Shown here: in pieces, positions 9,242 to 22,564 of the stretch | How positions within the stretch are numbered: the stretch's first letter is position 1 | Layout of the letters: each line of letters starts with the position of its first letter | NCBI GenBank assembly: GCA_030533445.1 | Contig: JARPUW010000295.1 | Coordinates: 62,001-126,000, forward strand | Length of the DNA: 64,000 bases | Source of the DNA: Cyprinodon diabolis | Lineage: Eukaryota; Chordata; Actinopteri; Cyprinodontiformes; Cyprinodontidae | Direction of reading: 5' to 3' | Position numbers and translations under genes: made by a program | The notes under the pieces: model-generated | What the model was told of the DNA's origin: nothing | What the model saw: only the letters and a program-made list of their open reading frames with translations | The model's database searches: none

Positions 9242-9613
9242 GGTGGGCTCCGCCCGCCTGCTAGGAGCCATTGCAGCGATGAAAAAAATCCCCAATGGCG
9301 GGCATTGCCCGCCTGCTAAGAGCCATTGCAGTGATGAAATCACCAATGGCGGGCTCCGCCCGCCTGCTAGGAGCCATTGCAGTGATGAAAAAAATCACCA
9401 TTGGCGGGCTCCGCCCGCCTCCTAACAGCCATTGCAGTGATGAAATCACCAATGGCGGGCTCCGCCCGCCTGCTAGGAGCCATTGCAGTGATGAAAAAAA
9501 TCACCATTGGCGGGCTCCGCCCGCCTCCTAACAGCCATTGCAGTGATGAAATCACCAATGGCGGGCTCCGCCCGCCTTCTAAGAGCCATTGCAGTGATGA
9601 AATTACAAATGGC
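9242..9613 (+). repeat. GC hairpin minisatellite, unit 3 (7 hairpins, expanded)
   Basis: The largest allele. The first stem is GGTGGGC (beta form) and the second loop is ATT. Repeats 3+4 and 5+6 form a tandem 106-bp pair (one repeat with GAAAAAAATCACC, the next with CTCCTAACAGCC), so the expansion duplicated two repeats at once. The block ends GAAATTACAAATGGC, as in unit 16. Confidence 0.95.
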
Positions 9614-12267
9614 TATAAGCAATATGCCAGAATGTATGAGTGTGTATAAGGAAGAGGCTTTTATTTTGTAGAGTCCCTGTAGTCTTATTTTGAAAGTCTA
9701 TCATGGAAGTGCATCTATAGATGGGTCATGCCCAGCAGTGATATAGAATCCATTTCCAAATGTTAAATCACTGGTTTTCCATGTTATTAGGTGAATAGTT
9801 CCTGTATTACAGAGTAAATGGGATACTTTTATTGTGAAATTTGCTCTGGGGTGTGTTTTGAAAAGGTCACCAGAGTCTAATAAAAACAACCTGGAAGAGT
9901 TTGGGTCATAATGTTGAGCCATTTGCATCAATTAATGCATTAGTATAATCTAGAGGCTTTTATTTTGTAGGGTCCCTGGAGTCTTATTTTGAAAGTCCAA
10001 CAGAGTTGTGTTTAGAGAAAATGTTCAGACCCATCAATGATAGTTGATGACTTTCCAATCGTTAAATCACTCTTTTTCCATTTTATTAGGGCAGTAGATG
10101 AAGCGGAAATGGGAGGCTTTTATTTTGAAATTTGCCATAGGGTGTGTTTTAAACAGTCTCCTAGAGTCTATTCTCTAAAATGGGGTTGAGTTTGGGTCAT
10201 AATGTTGAGCCATATAGGGCAATAAATATATGTAAAAAATATAGAGGCTTTTATTTTGAAGGGTCCCTGGAGTCTTATTTTGAAAGTCTATCAGTGCTGA
10301 GTGGCAAGGGAAGTGTCATGGACGGCAGTCATATAGTATCCATTTCCCAATGTTAAATCAGTGCTTTCACCCTCCATTAGATTAATATGTGCTGTTTAAA
10401 ACAGCAGAGGTAAAATCTGTTTGAAGCTTGGTAACCTTGACAACGCTTAACGAGCCTCTCACTGACACAGACAACAGCTGCACTCACTATTGGTTTCTTC
10501 TTCCCAGGCTTTTTTGTATGGGAAGAACGGCAACGAAAACAAACGACTACTGATCAAAAACCGTATGAGTTATTCAAAAAACATTTTCACCATGAGCATC
10601 AGCAATCCTTCGACTCCAAGTATACCAACTTTGGTGTATGTGTGTCATTCAGAACAATATTTATGACGACTTGAAAACACATAGTCTGATTCGTTTCTCT
10701 CCCATCTTCAGCTCAAAAAGAATGGAGAAAGGCTGAAACTCATCGACTTTAGGTTGGTCTGGAGGGTTTTTAAGGAAAAGTATTAATCCTACCGTAATTC
10801 CGAAGACATTGTGTGAGTCCAGAGGTTTCAGTCTACAAACTGACCAAAAATGGTGACTGTAGCTCCAAATATGTGGCCGTGAGGGCGAGAATAAGATGTT
10901 TGATCTTAAAAAAATGGCCGCCTCACACTAAGATTTCAGCAGCTGCACTCTAGCAGGCTGCTGCAGAAGCTAACTGTCAGCTAGCTTCCAGGTGCTTACC
11001 CTCCGAACAAACGACTGCTGAGCAAAAACCGTAAAAGATATCTGAAAAATTCTTTCAGTGAAAGCAACATCTATCCTTTGTCTCAGACTGGGGTAACCTT
11101 CATGTCTGTAGGTCTTTCACAACCCAAAACGAAGCACAAACAAAATGGTTGGCCCACCTGCTCCTCCCTTTGTTTGAACTGCAGGACCTCACTCTCACTC
11201 ACCTTTTAGCTGCTAAAGCACCCCTCCGAACAAACGACTGCTGAGTAAAAACCGTAAAAGGTGTCTGAAAAATTCTTTTTATCTAAGCGACAGCTATATC
11301 TTGTCTTCAATTGGAGTAACTTTCATGGCTGTAGGTCATCTACAAACTGAATGGGAAGAGAAAGAAAAAGAAAAAACGTTTCATCACACCTAAGCTTCTA
11401 ATTGAGCTAGCTGCAGCAGGTCACTGTCACTCAGCTTTCAGGTGCTTAAAATGTCCTCCGAACAAACGACTGCTGAGCAAAAACCGTATGAGTTATTCAA
11501 AAAATTTTTTCACCGTGAGCGTCAGTCATCCTTCGACTCCAACTATGCCAACTTTGGTGTATGTGTGTCATTCAGAAAAATATTTATGACGAGTTTAAAA
11601 CACATAGTCGGATTCGTTTTTCTCCCCTCTTCTGCTCCAAAACCAATGAAAAACGGCTCTGATTTTCATCGACTTTAGGTCGGTCTGGAGGGTTTTTAAG
11701 GAAAAGTATTAATCCTACCGTAATTCCGAAGATATTGTGTGGGTCCAGAGATTTCAGTCTACAAACTGACCAAAAATGGTGACTCTAGCTATAAATATGT
11801 GGCCGTGAGGGCGAGTTTAAAATGTTATTTTGTGTTTAAAAAACGCCTGCCTCACACTCTAGCTTTTCAGTTGCTCCACTCTAGCAGGCTGGATTTTGCT
11901 AAAACTTTGTGGCGCTTGAGGTCTGATTATACAAAAACCGTAGCAGTTATCAACATACCGTCTTCAGTTTTAAATAGAGGAAGGATTTATCTACAAACTG
12001 AGCTTCAAACTGTTTTTCTAGGTGAATGTATGCCGACACAGTGAAGTGCTGTTTTTTATGCTTTTTTTTACCTCTTCCCATTCATTTCCTATGGGATTTT
12101 TTTGCGACGTTTTCGCTAATAATTCGCAAACCTTCGGACTAATGAGAAAGTTTTATACAAGCACACATCACCCCATTGGTCCCGACGCGTGTGCCAACTT
12201 TGGGCCCGATCCGCCAAACCGTGCGGGACTAGTTACGTGCCGAAGTTTTGGGTATACGGGAGAATTA

Positions 12268-12414
12268 TAATAATAATAATAATACGCGGAATAAATATGT
12301 GCAATAGTAGTAGGTGGGCCATGCCTTCGGCATGTGGCCCCCCAATAATAATACGCGGAATAAATATGTGCAATAGTAGTAGGTGGGCCATGCCTTCGGC
12401 ATGTGGCCCCCCAA
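12268..12414 (+). repeat. TAA run with two hairpin cassettes, unit 4
   Basis: (TAA)5, core 12283-12345, (TAA)2, core 12352-12414, then CTAG directly. The repeat step is 69 bp (63-bp core plus two TAA). Confidence 0.92.
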
Positions 12415-12685
12415 CTAGAAAATTTCTAAAGAAATTTTGAGGGGGGCCACCTACTGCCCGTCTGGGGAACCGGGCCAATACGGCCCTGGCAAGTGACGTC
12501 GGGGCTCCCCAGACCAACTGCTTACGCCTTTGAGGGCTGCTGAGGGAAGGAAAGAGGGCAAGTTCATGGGCAAAGAGAGCTGTGTGCCACTTGTGCTGAA
12601 ATCTGGGAAATAGACGTGCACAGAGTATGATGCACAAGGGTAATATGGGTTGTCCATATTGAAACACAGTGGGTAAAGCCCAGTT

Positions 12686-12923
12686 GGCGGGCTTCGCCCG
12701 CCTGCTAGGAGCCATCTCAGTGAAGAAAAAAATCACCAATGGCGGGCTCTGCCCGCCTTCTAAGAGCCATTGCAGTGATGAAATCACCAATGGCGGGCTC
12801 CGCCCGCCTGCTAAGAGCCATTGCAGTGATGTAATCACCTTTGGCGGGCTCCGCCCGCCTGTTACCATTGGCGGGCTCCGCCCGCCTTCTAAGAGCCATT
12901 GCAGTGATGAAATCACCAATGGC
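12686..12923 (+). repeat. GC hairpin minisatellite, unit 4 (5 hairpins)
   Basis: Alpha allele with the same arrangement and loops (TTC, TCT, TCC, TCC, TCC) as unit 1, although the 5' half of this unit is beta. Confidence 0.95.
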
Positions 12924-13028
12924 AATGAGCAATATGCCAGAATGTATGAGTGTGTATAAGGAAGAGGCTTTTATTCTGTAGAGTCCTTGTAGTCTTATTT
13001 TGAAAGTCTATCATGAATGTGCATCAAA

Positions 13029-16000
13029 AGATGGGTCACGCCCAGCAGTGATATAGAATCCATTTCCAAATGTTAAATCACTGGTTTTCCATGTTATTAG
13101 GTGAATAGTTGCTGTATTACAGAGTAAATGGGAGACTTTTATTGTGAAATTTGCTCTGGGGTGTGTTTTGAAAAGGTCACTAGAGTCTAATAAAAACAAC
13201 CTGGAAGAGTTTGGGTCATAATGTTGAGCCATTTGCATCAATTAATGCATTAGTATAATCTAGAGGCTTTTATTTTGTAGGGTCGCTGGAGTCTTATTTT
13301 GAAAGTCCAACAGAGTTGTGTTTATAGAAAATGTTCAGACCCGTCAATGATAGTTGATTACTTTCCAATCGTTAAATCACTCTTTTTCCATGTTATTAGG
13401 GCAGTAGATGAAGCGGAAATGGGAAGCTTTTATTTTGAAATTTGCTATAGGGTGTGTTTTAAACAGTCTCCTAGAGTCTATTCTCTAAAACGGGGTTGAG
13501 TTTGGGTCATAATGTTGAGCCATATAGGGCAATAAATATATGTAAAAAATATAGAGGCTTTTATTTTGTAGGGTCCCTGGAGTCTTATTTTGAAAGTCTA
13601 TCAGTGCTGAGTGGCAAGGGAAGTGTCATGGACAGCAGTCATATAGTATCCATTTCCCAATGTTAAATCAGTCCTTTCACCCTCCATTAGATTAATATGT
13701 GCTGTTTAAAACAGCAGAGGTAAAATCTGTTTGAAGCTTGGTAACCTTGACAACGCTTAACGAGCCTCTCACTGACACAGACAACAGCTGCACTCACTAT
13801 TGGTTTCTTCTTCCCAGGCTTTTTTGTATGGGAAGAACGGCACCGAACAAACGACTACTGATCAAAAACCGTATGAGTTATTCAAAAAACATTTTCACCA
13901 TGAGCATCAGCAATCCTTCGACTCCAACTATACCAACTTTGGTGTATGTGTGTCATTCAGAAAAATATTTATGACGAGTTGAAAACACATAGTCTGATTC
14001 GTTTCTCTCCCATCTTCAGCTCAAAAAGAATAGAGAAAGGCTGAAACTCTCATCGACTTTAGGTTGGTCTGGAGGGTTTTTAAGGAAAAGTATTAATCCT
14101 ACCGTAATTCCGAAGACATTGTGTGAGTCCAGAGGTTTCAGTCTACAAACTGACCAAAAATGGTGACTGTAGCTCCAAATATGTGGCCGTGAGGGCGAGA
14201 ATAAGATGTTTGATCTGAAAAAAATGGCCGCCTCACACTAAGATTTCAGCAGCTGCACTCTAGCAGGCTGCTGCAGAAGCTAACTGTCAGCTAGCTTCCA
14301 GGTGCTTACCCTCCGAACAAACGACTGCTGAGCAAAAACCGTAAAAGATATCTGAAAAATTCTTTCAGTGAAAGCAACATCTATCCTTTGTCTCAGACTG
14401 GGGTAACCTTCATGTCTGTAGGTCTTTCACAACCCAAAACGAAGCACAAACAAAATGGTTGGCCCACCTGCTCCTCCCTTTCTTTTAACTGCAGGACCTC
14501 ACTCTCACTCACCTTTTAGCTGCTAAAGCACCCCTCCGAACAAACGACTGCTGAGTAAAAACCGTAAAAGGTATCTGAAAAATTCTTTTTATCTAAGCGA
14601 CAGCTATATCTTGTCTTCGATTGGAGTAACTTTCATGGCTGTAGGTCATCTACAAACTGAATGGGAAGAGAAAGAAAAAGAAAAAACGTTTCATCACACC
14701 TAAGCTTCTAATTGAGCTAGCTGCAGCAGGTCACTGTCACTCAGCTTTCAGGTGCTTAAAATGTCCTCCGAACAAACGACTGCTGAGCAAAAACCGTATG
14801 AGTTATTCAAAAAATTTTTTCACCGTGAGCGTCAGTCATCCTTCGACTCCAACTATGCCAACTTTGGTGTATGTGTGTCATTCAGAAAAATATTTATGAC
14901 GAGTTTAAAACACATAGTCTGATTCGTTTTTCTCCCCTCTTCTGCTCCAAAACCAATGAAAAACGGCTCTGATTTTCATCGACTTTAGGTCGGTCTGGAG
15001 GGTTTTTAAGGAAAAGTATTAATCCTACCGTAATTCCGAAGATATTGTGTGGGTCCAGAGATTTCAGTCTACAAACTGACCAAAAATGGTGACTCTAGCT
15101 ATAAATATGTGGCCGTGAGGGCGAGTTTAAAATGTTTTTTTGTGTTTAAAAAACGCCTGCCTCACACTCTAGCTTTTCAGTTGCTCCACTCTAGCAGGCT
15201 GGATTTTGCTAAAACTTTGTGGTGCTTGAGGTCTGATTATACAAAAACCGTAGCAGTTATCAACATACCGTCTTCAGTTTTAAATAGACGAAGGATTTAT
15301 CTACAAACTGAGCTTCAAACTGTTTTTCTAGGTGAATGTATGCCGACACAGTGAAGTGCTGTTTTTTATGCTTTTTTTTACCTCTTCCCATTCATTTCCT
15401 ATGGGATTTTTTTGCGACGTTTTCGCTAATAATTCGCAAACCTTCGGACTAATGAGAAAGTTTTATACAAGCACACATCACCCCATTGGTCCCAACGCGT
15501 GTGCCAACTTTGGGCCCGATCCGCCAAACCGTGCGGGACTAGTTACGCGCCGAAGTTTTGGGTATACGGGAGAATTATAATAACTAGAAAATTTCTAAAG
15601 AAATTTTGAGGGGGGCCACCTACTGCCCGTCTGGGGAACCGGGCCAATACGGCCCTGGCAAGTGACGTCGGGGCTCCCCAGAGCAACTGCTTACGCCTTT
15701 GAGGGCTGCTGAGGGAAGGAAAGAGGGCAAGTTCATGGGCAAAGAGAGCTGTGTGCCACTTGTGCTGAAATCTGGGAAATAGACGTGCACAGCGTATGAT
15801 GCACAAGGGTAATATGGGTTGTCCATATTGAAACACAGTGGGTAAAGCCCAGTTTGCGGGCTTCGCCCGCCTTCTGGGATCCTTCTCAGTGAAGAAAAAA
15901 ATCACCAATGGCGGGCTCTGCCCGCCTTCTAAGAGCCATTGCAGTGATGAAATCACCAATGGCGGGCTCCGCCCGCCTGCTAAGAGCCATTGCAGTGATG

Positions 16001-16197
16001 TAATCACCTTTGGCGGGCTCCGCCCGCCTGTTACCATTGGCGGGCTCCGCCCGCCTTCTAAGAGCCATTGCAGTGATGAAATCACCAATGGCAATGAGCA
16101 ATATGCCAGAATGTATGAGTGTGTATAAGGAAGAGGCTTTTATTCTGTAGAGTCCTTGTAGTCTTATTTTGAAAGTCTATCATGAATGTGCATCAAA
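13029..16197 (+). repeat. Satellite monomer, unit 5
   Basis: 3169 bp, alpha, (TAA)2, no cassette, five hairpins. It shares GGGTCGCTGG and GGGAAGCTTTT in the A region with unit 3, so these two non-adjacent units have a recent common source. Around the first hairpin it has private changes (AGTTTGCGGGC, and CTTCTGGGATCCTTCTCAGTG instead of the usual CTGCTAGGAGCCATCTCAGTG form). CCAGAGCAACTGC in the linker is also private. Confidence 0.95.
15855..16092 (+). repeat. GC hairpin minisatellite, unit 5 (5 hairpins)
   Basis: The first stem begins TGCGGGC, losing only its terminal pair. The following spacer has several private changes. The other four hairpins match unit 1. Confidence 0.95.
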
Positions 16198-19100
16198 AGA
16201 TGGGTCACGCCCAGCAGTGATATAGAATCCATTTCCAAATGTTAAATCACTGGTTTTCCATGTTATTAGGTGAATAGTTGCTGTATTACAGAGTAAATGG
16301 GAGACTTTTATTGTGAAATTTGCTCTGGGTGTGTTTTGAAAAGGTCACTAGAGTCTAATAAAAACAACCTGGAAGAGTTTGGGTCATAATGTTGAGCCAT
16401 TTGCATCAATTAATGCATTAGTATAATCTAGAGGCTTTTATTTTGTAGGGTCCCTGGAGTCTTATTTTGAAAGTCCAACAGAGTTGTGTTTATAGAAAAT
16501 GTTCAGACCCGTCAATGATAGTTGATTACTTTCCAATCGTTAAATCACTCTTTTTCCATGTTATTAGGGCAGTAGATGAAGCGGAAATGGGAGGCTTTTA
16601 TTTTGAAATTTGCTATAGGGTGTGTTTTAAACAGTCTCCTAGAGTCTATTCTCTAAAACGGGGTTGAGTTTGGGTCATAATGTTGAGCCATATAGGGCAA
16701 TAAATATATGTAAAAAATATAGAGGCTTTTATTTTGTAGGGTCCCTGGAGTCTTATTTTGAAAGTCTATCAGTGCTGAGTGGCAAGGGAAGTGTCATGGA
16801 CAGCAGTCATATAGTATCCATTTCCCAATGTTAAATCAGTCCTTTCACCCTCCATTAGATTAATATGTGCTGTTTAAAACAGCAGAGGTAAAATCTGTTT
16901 GAAGCTTGGTAACCTTGACAACGCTTAACGAGCCTCTCACTGACACAGACAACAGCTGCACTCACTATTGGTTTCTTCTTCCCAGGCTTTTTTGTATGGG
17001 AAGAACGGCACCGAACAAACGACTACTGATCAAAAACCGTATGAGTTATTCAAAAAACATTTTCACCATGAGCATCAGCAATCCTTCGACTCCAACTATA
17101 CCAACTTTGGTGTATGTGTGTCATTCAGAACAATATTTATGACGACTTGAAAACACATAGTCTGATTCGTTTCTCTCCCATCTTCAGCTCAAAAAGAATA
17201 GAGAAAGGCTGAAACTCTCATCGACTTTAGGTTGGTCTGGAGGGTTTTTAAGGAAAAGTATTAATCCTACCGTAATTCCGAAGACATTGTGTGAGTCCAG
17301 AGGTTTCAGTCTACAAACTGACCAAAAATGGTGACTGTAGCTCCAAATATGTGGCCGTGAGGGCGAGAATAAGATGTTTGATCTTAAAAAAATGGCCGCC
17401 TCACACTAAGATTTCAGCAGCTGCACTCTAGCAGGCTGCTGCAGAAGCTAACTGTCAGCTAGCTTCCAGGTGCTTACCCTCCGAACAAACGACTGCTGAG
17501 CAAAAACCGTAAAAGATATCTGAAAAATTCTTTCAGTGAAAGCAACATCTATCCTTTGTCTCAGACTGGGGTAACCTTCATGTCTGTAGGTCTTTCACAA
17601 CCCAAAACGAAGCACAAACAAAATGGTTGGCCCACCTGCTCCTCCCTTTGTTTGAACTGCAGGACCTCACTCTCACTCACCTTTTAGCTGCTAAAGCACC
17701 CCTCCGAACAAACGACTGCTGAGTAAAAACCGTAAAAGGTATCTGAAAAATTCTTTTTATCTAAGCGACAGCTATATCTTGTCTTCAATTGGAGTAACTT
17801 TCATGGCTGTAGGTCATCTACAAACTGAATGGGAAGAGAAAGAAAAAGAAAAAACGTTTCATCACACCTAAGCTTCTAATTGAGCTAGCTGCAGCAGGTC
17901 ACTGTCACTCAGCTTTCAGGTGCTTAAAATGTCCTCCGAACAAACGACTGCTGAGCAAAAACCGTATGAGTTATTCAAAAAATTTTTTCACCGTGAGCGT
18001 CAGTCATCCTTCGACTCCAACTATGCCAACTTTGGTGTATGTGTGTCATTCAGAAAAATATTTATGACGAGTTTAAAACACATAGTCGGATTCGTTTTTC
18101 TCCCCTCTTCTGCTCCAAAACCAATGAAAAACGGCTCTGATTTTCATCGACTTTAGGTCGGTCTGGAGGGTTTTTAAGGAAAAGTATTAATCCTACCGTA
18201 ATTCCGAAGATATTGTGTGGGTCCAGAGATTTCAGTGTACAAACTGACCAAAAATGGTGACTCTAGCTATAAATCTGTGGCCGTGAGGGCGAGTTTAAAA
18301 TGTTTTTTTGTGTTTAAAAAACGCCTGCCTCACACTCTAGCTTTTCAGTTGCTCCACTCTAGCAGGCTGGATTTTGCTAAAACTTTGTGGCGCTTGAGGT
18401 CTGATTATACAAAAACCGTAGCAGTTATCAACATACCGTCTTCAGTTTTAAATAGACGAAGGATTTATCTACAAACTGAGCTTCAAACTGTTTTTCTAGG
18501 TGAATGTATGGCGACACAGTGAAGTGCTGTTTTTTATGCTTTTTTTTTCCTCTCCCCATTCATTTCCTATGGGATTTTTTTGCGACGTTTTCGCTAATAA
18601 TTCGCAAACCTTCGGACTAATGAGAAAGTTTTATACAAGCACACATCACCCCATTGGTCCCGACGCGTGTGCCAACTTTGGGCCCGATCCGCCAAACCGT
18701 GCGGGACTAGTTACGCGCCGAAATTTTGGGTATACGGGAGAATTATAATAACTAGAAAATTTCTAAAGAAATTTTGAGGGGGGCCACCTACTGCCCGTCT
18801 GGGGAACCGGGCCAATACGGCCCTGGCAAGTGACGTCGGGGCTCCCCAGACCAACTGCTTACGCCTTTGAGGGCTGCTGAGGGAAGGAAAGAGGGCAAGT
18901 TCATGGGCAAAGAGAGCTGTGTGCCACTTGTGCTGAAATCTGGGAAATAGACGTGCACAGCGTATGATGCACAAGGGTAATATGGGTTGTCCATATTGAA
19001 ACACAGTGGGTAAAGCCCAGTTGGCGGGCTTCGCCCGCCTGCTAGGAGCCATCTCAGTGAAGAAAAAAATCACCAATGGCGGGCTCTGCCCGCCTTCTAA

Positions 19101-19365
19101 GAGCCATTGCAGTGATGAAATCACCAATGGCGGGCTCCGCCCGCCTGCTAAGAGCCATTGCAGTGATGTAATCACCTTTGGCGGGCTCCGCCCGCCTGTT
19201 ACCATTGGCGGGCTACGCCCGCCTTCTAAGAGCCATTGCAGTGATGAAATCACCAATGGCAATGAGCAATATGCCAGAATGTATGAGTGTGTATAAGGAA
19301 GAGGCTTTTATTCTGTAGAGTCCTTGTAGTCTTATTTTGAAAGTCTATCATGAATGTGCATCAAA
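16198..19365 (+). repeat. Satellite monomer, unit 6
   Basis: 3168 bp, alpha 3' end, (TAA)2, no cassette. B1 carries the beta marker CAGAACAATATTTATGACGACTT, although the sequence just upstream is alpha (GGCACCGAACAAACG), so it is a mosaic. Private changes include TTCAGTGTACAAACTG and TATAAATCTGTGG in B4 and CGCCGAAATTTTGGG near 18717. The fifth GC hairpin has the rare TAC loop. Confidence 0.95.
19023..19260 (+). repeat. GC hairpin minisatellite, unit 6 (5 hairpins)
   Basis: As in unit 1, but the fifth loop is TAC with both stem arms intact. Confidence 0.95.
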
Positions 19366-21914
19366 AGATGGGTCACGCCCAGCAGTGATATAGAATCCAT
19401 TTCCAAATGTTAAATCACTGGTTTTCCATGTTATTAGGTGAATAGTTGCTGTATTACAGAGTAAATGGGAGACTTTTATTGTGAAATTTGCTCTGGGGTG
19501 TGTTTTGAAAAGGTCACTAGAGTCTAATAAAAACAACCTGGAAGAGTTTGGGTCATAATGTTGAGCCATTTGCATCAATTAATGCATTACTATAATCTAG
19601 AGGCTTTTATTTTGTAGGGTCCCTGGAGTCTTATTTTGAAAGTCCAACAGAGTTGTGTTTATAGAAAATGTTCAGACCCGTCAATGATAGTTGATTACTT
19701 TCCAATCATTAAATCACTCTTTTTCCATGTTATTAGGGCAGTAGATGAAGCGGAAATGGGAGGCTTTTATTTTGAAATTTGCTATAGGGTGTGTTTTAAA
19801 CAGTCTCCTAGAGTCTATTCTCTAAAACGGGGTTGAGTTTGGGTCATAATGTTGAGCCATATAGAGCAATAAATATATGTAAAAAATATAGAGGCTTTTA
19901 TTTTGTAGGGTCCCTGGAGTCTTATTTTGAAAGTCTATCAGTGCTGAGTGGCAAGGGAAGTGTCATGTACAGCAGTCATATAGTATCCATTTCCCAATGT
20001 TAAATCAGTCCTTTCACCCTCCATTAGATTAATATGTGCTGTTTAAAACAGCAGAGGTAAAATCTGTTTGAAGCTTGGTAACCTTGACAACGCTTAACGA
20101 GCCTCTCACTGACACAGACAACAGCTGCACTCACTATTGGTTTCTTCTTCCCAGGCTTTTTTGTATGGGAAGAACGGCACCGAACAAACGACTACTGATC
20201 AAAAACCGTATGAGTTATTCAAAAAACATTTTCACCATGAGCATCAGCAATCCTTCGACTCCAACTATACCAACTTTGGTGTATGTGTGTCATTCAGAAA
20301 AATATTTATGACGAGTTGAAAACACATAGTCTGATTCGTTTCTCTCCCATCTTCAGCTCAAAAAGAATAGAGAAAGGCTGAAACTCTCATCGACTTTAGG
20401 TTGGTCTGGAGGGTTTTTAAGGAAAAGTATTAATCCTACCGTAATTCCGAAGACATTGTGTGAGTCCAGAGGTTTCAGTCTACAAACTGACCAAAAATGG
20501 TGACTGTAGCTCCAAATATGTGGCCGTGAGGGCGAGAATAAGATGTTTGATCTTAAAAAAATGGCCGCCTCACACTAAGATTTCAGCAGCTGCACTCTAG
20601 CAGGCTGCTGCAGAAGCTAACTGTCAGCTAGCTTCCAGGTGCTTACCCTCCGAACAAACGACTGCTGAGCAAAAACCGTAAAAGATATCTGAAAAATTCT
20701 TTCAGTGAAAGCAACATCTATCCTTTGTCTCAGACTGGGGTAACCTTCATGTCTGTAGGTCTTTCACAACCCAAAACGAAGCACAAACAAAATGGTTGGC
20801 CCACCTGCTCCTCCCTTTGTTTGAACTGCAGGACCTCACTCTCACTCACCTTTTAGCTGCTAAAGCACCCCTCCGAACAAACGACTGCTGAGTAAAAACC
20901 GTAAAAGGTATCTGAAAAATTCTTTTTATCTAAGCGACAGCTATATCTTGTCTTCAATTGGAGTAACTTTCATGGCTGTAGGTCATCTACAAACTGAATG
21001 GGAAGAGAAAGAAAAAGAGAAAACGTTTCATCACACCTAAGCTTCTAATTGAGCTAGCTGCAGCAGGTCACTGTCACTCAGCTTTCAGGTGCTTAAAATG
21101 TCCTCCGAACAAACGACTGCTGAGCAAAAACCGTATGAGTTATTCAAAAAATTTTTTCACCGTGAGCGTCAGTCATCCTTCGACTCCAACTATGCCAACT
21201 TTGGTGTATGTGTGTCATTCAGAAAAATATTTATGACGAGTTTAAAACACATAGTCTGATTCGTTTTTCTCCCCTCTTCTGCTCCAAAACCAATGAAAAA
21301 CGGCTCTGATTTTCATCGACTTTAGGTCGGTCTGGAGGGTTTTTAAGGAAAAGTATTAATCCTACCGTAATTCCGAAGATATTGTGTGGGTCCAGAGATT
21401 TCAGTCTACAAACTGACCAAAAATGGTGACTCTAGCTATAAATATGTGGCCGTGAGGGCGAGTTTAAAATGTTTTTTTGTGTTTAAAAAACGCCTGCCTC
21501 ACACTCTAGCTTTTCAGTTGCTCCACTCTAGCAGGCTGGATTTTGCTAAAACTTTGTGGCGCTTGAGGTCTGATTATACAAAAACCGTAGCAGTTATCAA
21601 CATACCGTCTTCAGTTTTAAATAGACGAAGGATTTATCTACAAACTGAGCTTCAAACTGTTTTTCTAGGTGAATGTATGCCGACACAGTGAAGTGCTGTT
21701 TTTTATGCTTTTTTTTTCCTCTCCCCATTCATTTCCTATGGGATTTTTTTGCGACGTTTTCGCTAATAATTCGCAAACCTTCGGACTAATGAGAAAGTTT
21801 TATACAAGCACACATCACCCCATTGGTCCCGACGCGTGTGCCAACTTTGGGCCCGATCCGCCAAACCGTGCGGGACTAGTTACGCGCCGAAGTTTTGGGT
21901 ATACGGGAGAATTA

Positions 21915-22055
21915 TAATAATAATAATACGCGGAATAAATATGTGCAATAGTAGTAGGTGGGCCATGCCTTCGGCATGTGGCCCCCCAATAATACGCGGA
22001 ATAAATATGTGCAATAGTAGTAGGTGGGCCATGCCTTCGGCATGTGGCCCCCCAA
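21915..22055 (+). repeat. TAA run with two hairpin cassettes, unit 7
   Basis: (TAA)4, core 21927-21989, a single TAA, core 21993-22055. The repeat step is 66 bp. The same allele structure is seen in unit 20. Confidence 0.92.
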
Positions 22056-22326
22056 CTAGAAAATTTCTAAAGAAATTTTGAGGGGGGCCACCTACTGCCC
22101 GTCTGGGGAACCGGGCCAATACGGCCCTGGCAAGTGACGTCGGGGCTCCCCAGACCAACTGCTTACCCCTCTGAGGGCTGCTGAGGGAAGGAAAGAGGGC
22201 AAGTTCGTGGGCAAAGAGAGCTGTGTGCCACTTGTGCTGAAATCTGGGAAATAGACGTGCACAGCGTATGATGCACAAGGGTAATATGGGTTGTCCATAT
22301 TGAAACACAGTGGGTAAAGCCCAGTT

Positions 22327-22564
22327 GGCGGGCTTCGCCCGCCTGCTAGGAGCCATCTCATTGAAGAAAAAAATCACCAATGGCGGGCTCTGCCCGCCTT
22401 CTAAGAGCCATTGCAGTGATGAAATCACCAATGGCGGGCGACGCCCGCCTGCTAAGAGCCATTGCAGTGATGTAATCACCTTTGGCGGGCTCCGCCCGCA
22501 TGTTACCATTGGCGGGCTCCGCCCGCCTTCTAAGAGCCATTGCAGTGATGAAATCACCAATGGC
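22327..22564 (+). repeat. GC hairpin minisatellite, unit 7 (5 hairpins)
   Basis: The third loop is GAC with intact arms. The fourth right arm ends GCCCGCA, affecting only the outermost pair. Confidence 0.95.

Larger units (their letters stand above)
6341..9718 (+). repeat. Satellite monomer, unit 3 (longest; beta 3' end)
   Basis: At 3378 bp this is the longest unit. The extra length is one hairpin cassette with (TAA)5 and an expanded GC minisatellite of seven hairpins. The 5' part shares GGGTCGCTGG and GGGAAGCTTTT with unit 5. The 3' part is beta type: GGGCTAGGTCATGG instead of GGGCAAGTTCATGG, TTGAACCGCAG, and CTCAGTTGGTGGG before the first hairpin. Confidence 0.95.
9719..13028 (+). repeat. 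Satellite monomer, unit 4 (beta 5' half)
   Basis: 3310 bp. The 5' half carries beta markers: GGGTCATGCCCAGC at the start, GGCAACGAAAACAAACG in B1, CCAAGTATACC, CAGAACAATATTTATGACGACTT, a two-base deletion in CTGAAACTCATCG, TGTTATTTTGTG, and AATAGAGGAAGG. Private changes in A2 (TTTAGAGAAAATG, ACCCATCAATG, TTGATGACTTTCC) make it the most diverged A region here. The 3' end returns to alpha with five GC hairpins, after two cassettes. Confidence 0.95.

Noticed and set aside
9242..9613. CRISPR-like array (regular palindromic repeats)
   Set aside because: There are no unique spacers; the intervals are themselves repeated. There are no cas genes, and the setting is eukaryotic satellite DNA.
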